Part shown: positions 30,072-30,610 of the stretch, in pieces | How positions within the stretch are numbered: the first letter of the stretch is position 1 | Layout: each line of letters begins with the position of its first letter | Virus record (IMG/VR): IMGVR_UViG_3300008735_001162 | Location: 1-30,610 of that record | Origin: a virus | DNA: 30,610 nucleotides | Reading direction: 5' to 3' (one strand) | Notes under the pieces: generated by a model | Seen by the model: only the letters and a program-made list of their open reading frames with translations | The model's database searches: none | Told to the model about the DNA's origin: nothing | Translations under genes and position numbers: made by a program

Positions 30072-30398
30072 TAGTATTGATTTTTTGTTGTGTTGTCGGC
30101 AAACGCATGATTGTCAATAACATGTTCTTTTGCTTTTTCATTTGTCATTTCATCAGATGTTTCCGGAATAAAAGGAACATCAAGATTTGTGTAAGTGTTA
30201 TACCAACGTGATGATGGGCCCCATGTTGCGGGCCCGCAATCGAAATATGGTGTTTCAGTGTACCTATGTGTTTCTTTGAGTATTTGTTTTGAATTTGATT
30301 CTTGCAGATCTTTACAAAATGCGTAAAAAGTTTCTGCTTTTTCAACATCGCCTTCTGCAAGTTTGAGACACTCTAATTTTAAAGTTGAGTCATCCATA
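30071..30398 (-). CDS. Hypothetical protein with UBA-like N-terminus
   Basis: A 108-residue protein. Residues 3-30 ([20 protein letters not shown] and on) resemble the small helical LKLA-GD--KA unit found at the start of several T4-like phage proteins. The rest is polar with aromatic residues ([19 protein letters not shown]). I use the ATG at 30398 because AGGA lies 7 nt upstream; a TTG two codons earlier is possible. It is the middle gene of the set with bL33, and its role is unknown. Confidence 0.75.
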
Positions 30399-30411
30399 AT
30401 CAAATCCTATA

Positions 30412-30579
30412 TTAGTCTTGCCAAATTCTCCATGCACCGTAAATAATAGCGGCCCATGCAATCCAAGTAACTAGTGGTGAAAATAATAGTGCAAGAACAC
30501 CAACACCTACTAGTACTGTGCCATCCCAAGTTGATCTTTCTGACCATTTTGCTTTGGCCCAATCAATTAAATTAAACAT
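30412..30579 (-). CDS. Small membrane protein (55 aa)
   Basis: A 55-residue protein, MFNLIDWAKAKWSERSTWDG then two hydrophobic stretches (about 21-34 and 36-48) with Trp at the edges, so it is probably an inner-membrane hairpin. The WSERSTWDG opening is familiar from small membrane proteins of marine T4-like phages; function unknown. The ATG at 30579 has AAAGGAG about 7 nt upstream. A cut-off ATAAATA at the right window edge may be its late promoter. It heads the gene set that ends with bL33. Confidence 0.75.
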   Translation of the reverse strand: MFNLIDWAKAKWSERSTWDGTVLVGVGVLALLFSPLVTWIAWAAIIYGAWRIWQD

Positions 30580-30603
30580 AATAAGCTCCTTTAAAATATA
30601 AGT

Positions 30604-30610
30604 TATTTAT
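30604..30610 (-). promoter_or_regulatory. Edge-truncated late promoter candidate
   Basis: Minus-strand ATAAATA reaches the window end, so the first base of the octamer is not visible. It lies 24 nt above the ATG at 30579. Confidence 0.4.

Noticed and set aside
1-30610. tRNA genes, CRISPR arrays, insertion sequences and integrase or attachment sites
   Set aside because: I looked for cloverleaf ends, regular spaced repeats, transposase-like proteins and terminal repeats and saw none, apart from the tRNA-like domain of the tmRNA.

Overview
The window looks like part of the genome of a large tailed phage, T4-like in its late transcription signals. It is AT-rich and densely packed, with mostly small, overlapping minus-strand genes. 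Octamers of the T4 late-promoter type (TATAAATA and variants) precede many genes. A structural tail-fibre-like protein and several families I associate with marine T4-like phages are present (twitch radical SAM protein, SGNH-like proteins, SpeD, A-type Fe-S carrier, FmdB zinc ribbon). No capsid, terminase or replication gene lies in this window. An alphaproteobacterial host is inferred from a circularly permuted two-piece tmRNA gene whose tag ends in ALAA, and from a cysteine-free bL33 of the alphaproteobacterial kind.

Layout. 1-5.6 kb: small unknown proteins, a GC-rich repeat inside one of them, S-adenosylmethionine decarboxylase (SpeD), an amidinotransferase-like protein, and a secreted protein resembling a small outer-membrane barrel. 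5.7-12.8 kb: a complete elongation factor G, then a complete PrkA (YeaG), YeaH and SpoVR (YcgB) operon, all on the minus strand. 12.9-16.7 kb: glycosyltransferase-like and radical SAM genes plus a tiny MscS-like membrane protein. 16.7-20.0 kb: a secreted TIM-barrel-like protein, a tail-fibre-like protein and a methyltransferase-like protein. 20.0-25.4 kb: SGNH-like protein, nucleoside 2-deoxyribosyltransferase-like protein, acidic protein, glycosyltransferase-like protein, A-type Fe-S carrier, HAD phosphatase, FmdB zinc ribbon, and a cytidylyltransferase-cupin fusion. 25.4-29.6 kb: SbmA/BacA-type peptide transporter, secreted thioredoxin, secreted HNH nuclease, and second copies of two families. 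29.6-30.6 kb: permuted tmRNA, ribosomal protein bL33 and two small proteins.

The most striking theme is control of the host ribosome and of starvation physiology. EF-G, bL33 and tmRNA all act on the ribosome, and PrkA-YeaH-SpoVR is a bacterial stress and stationary-phase module. A second theme is regulatory. Nine genes begin only 4-6 nt after a TATAAATA-like octamer, which predicts leaderless late mRNAs. The tmRNA acceptor piece also appears to start at its late promoter. Several genes (EF-G and the cytidylyltransferase most clearly) additionally carry near-consensus sigma-70 promoters with 17-bp spacers, giving early plus late expression. Plus-strand genes sit in small islands headed by overlapping divergent late promoters. 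All calls come from reading the sequence; no database search was run.
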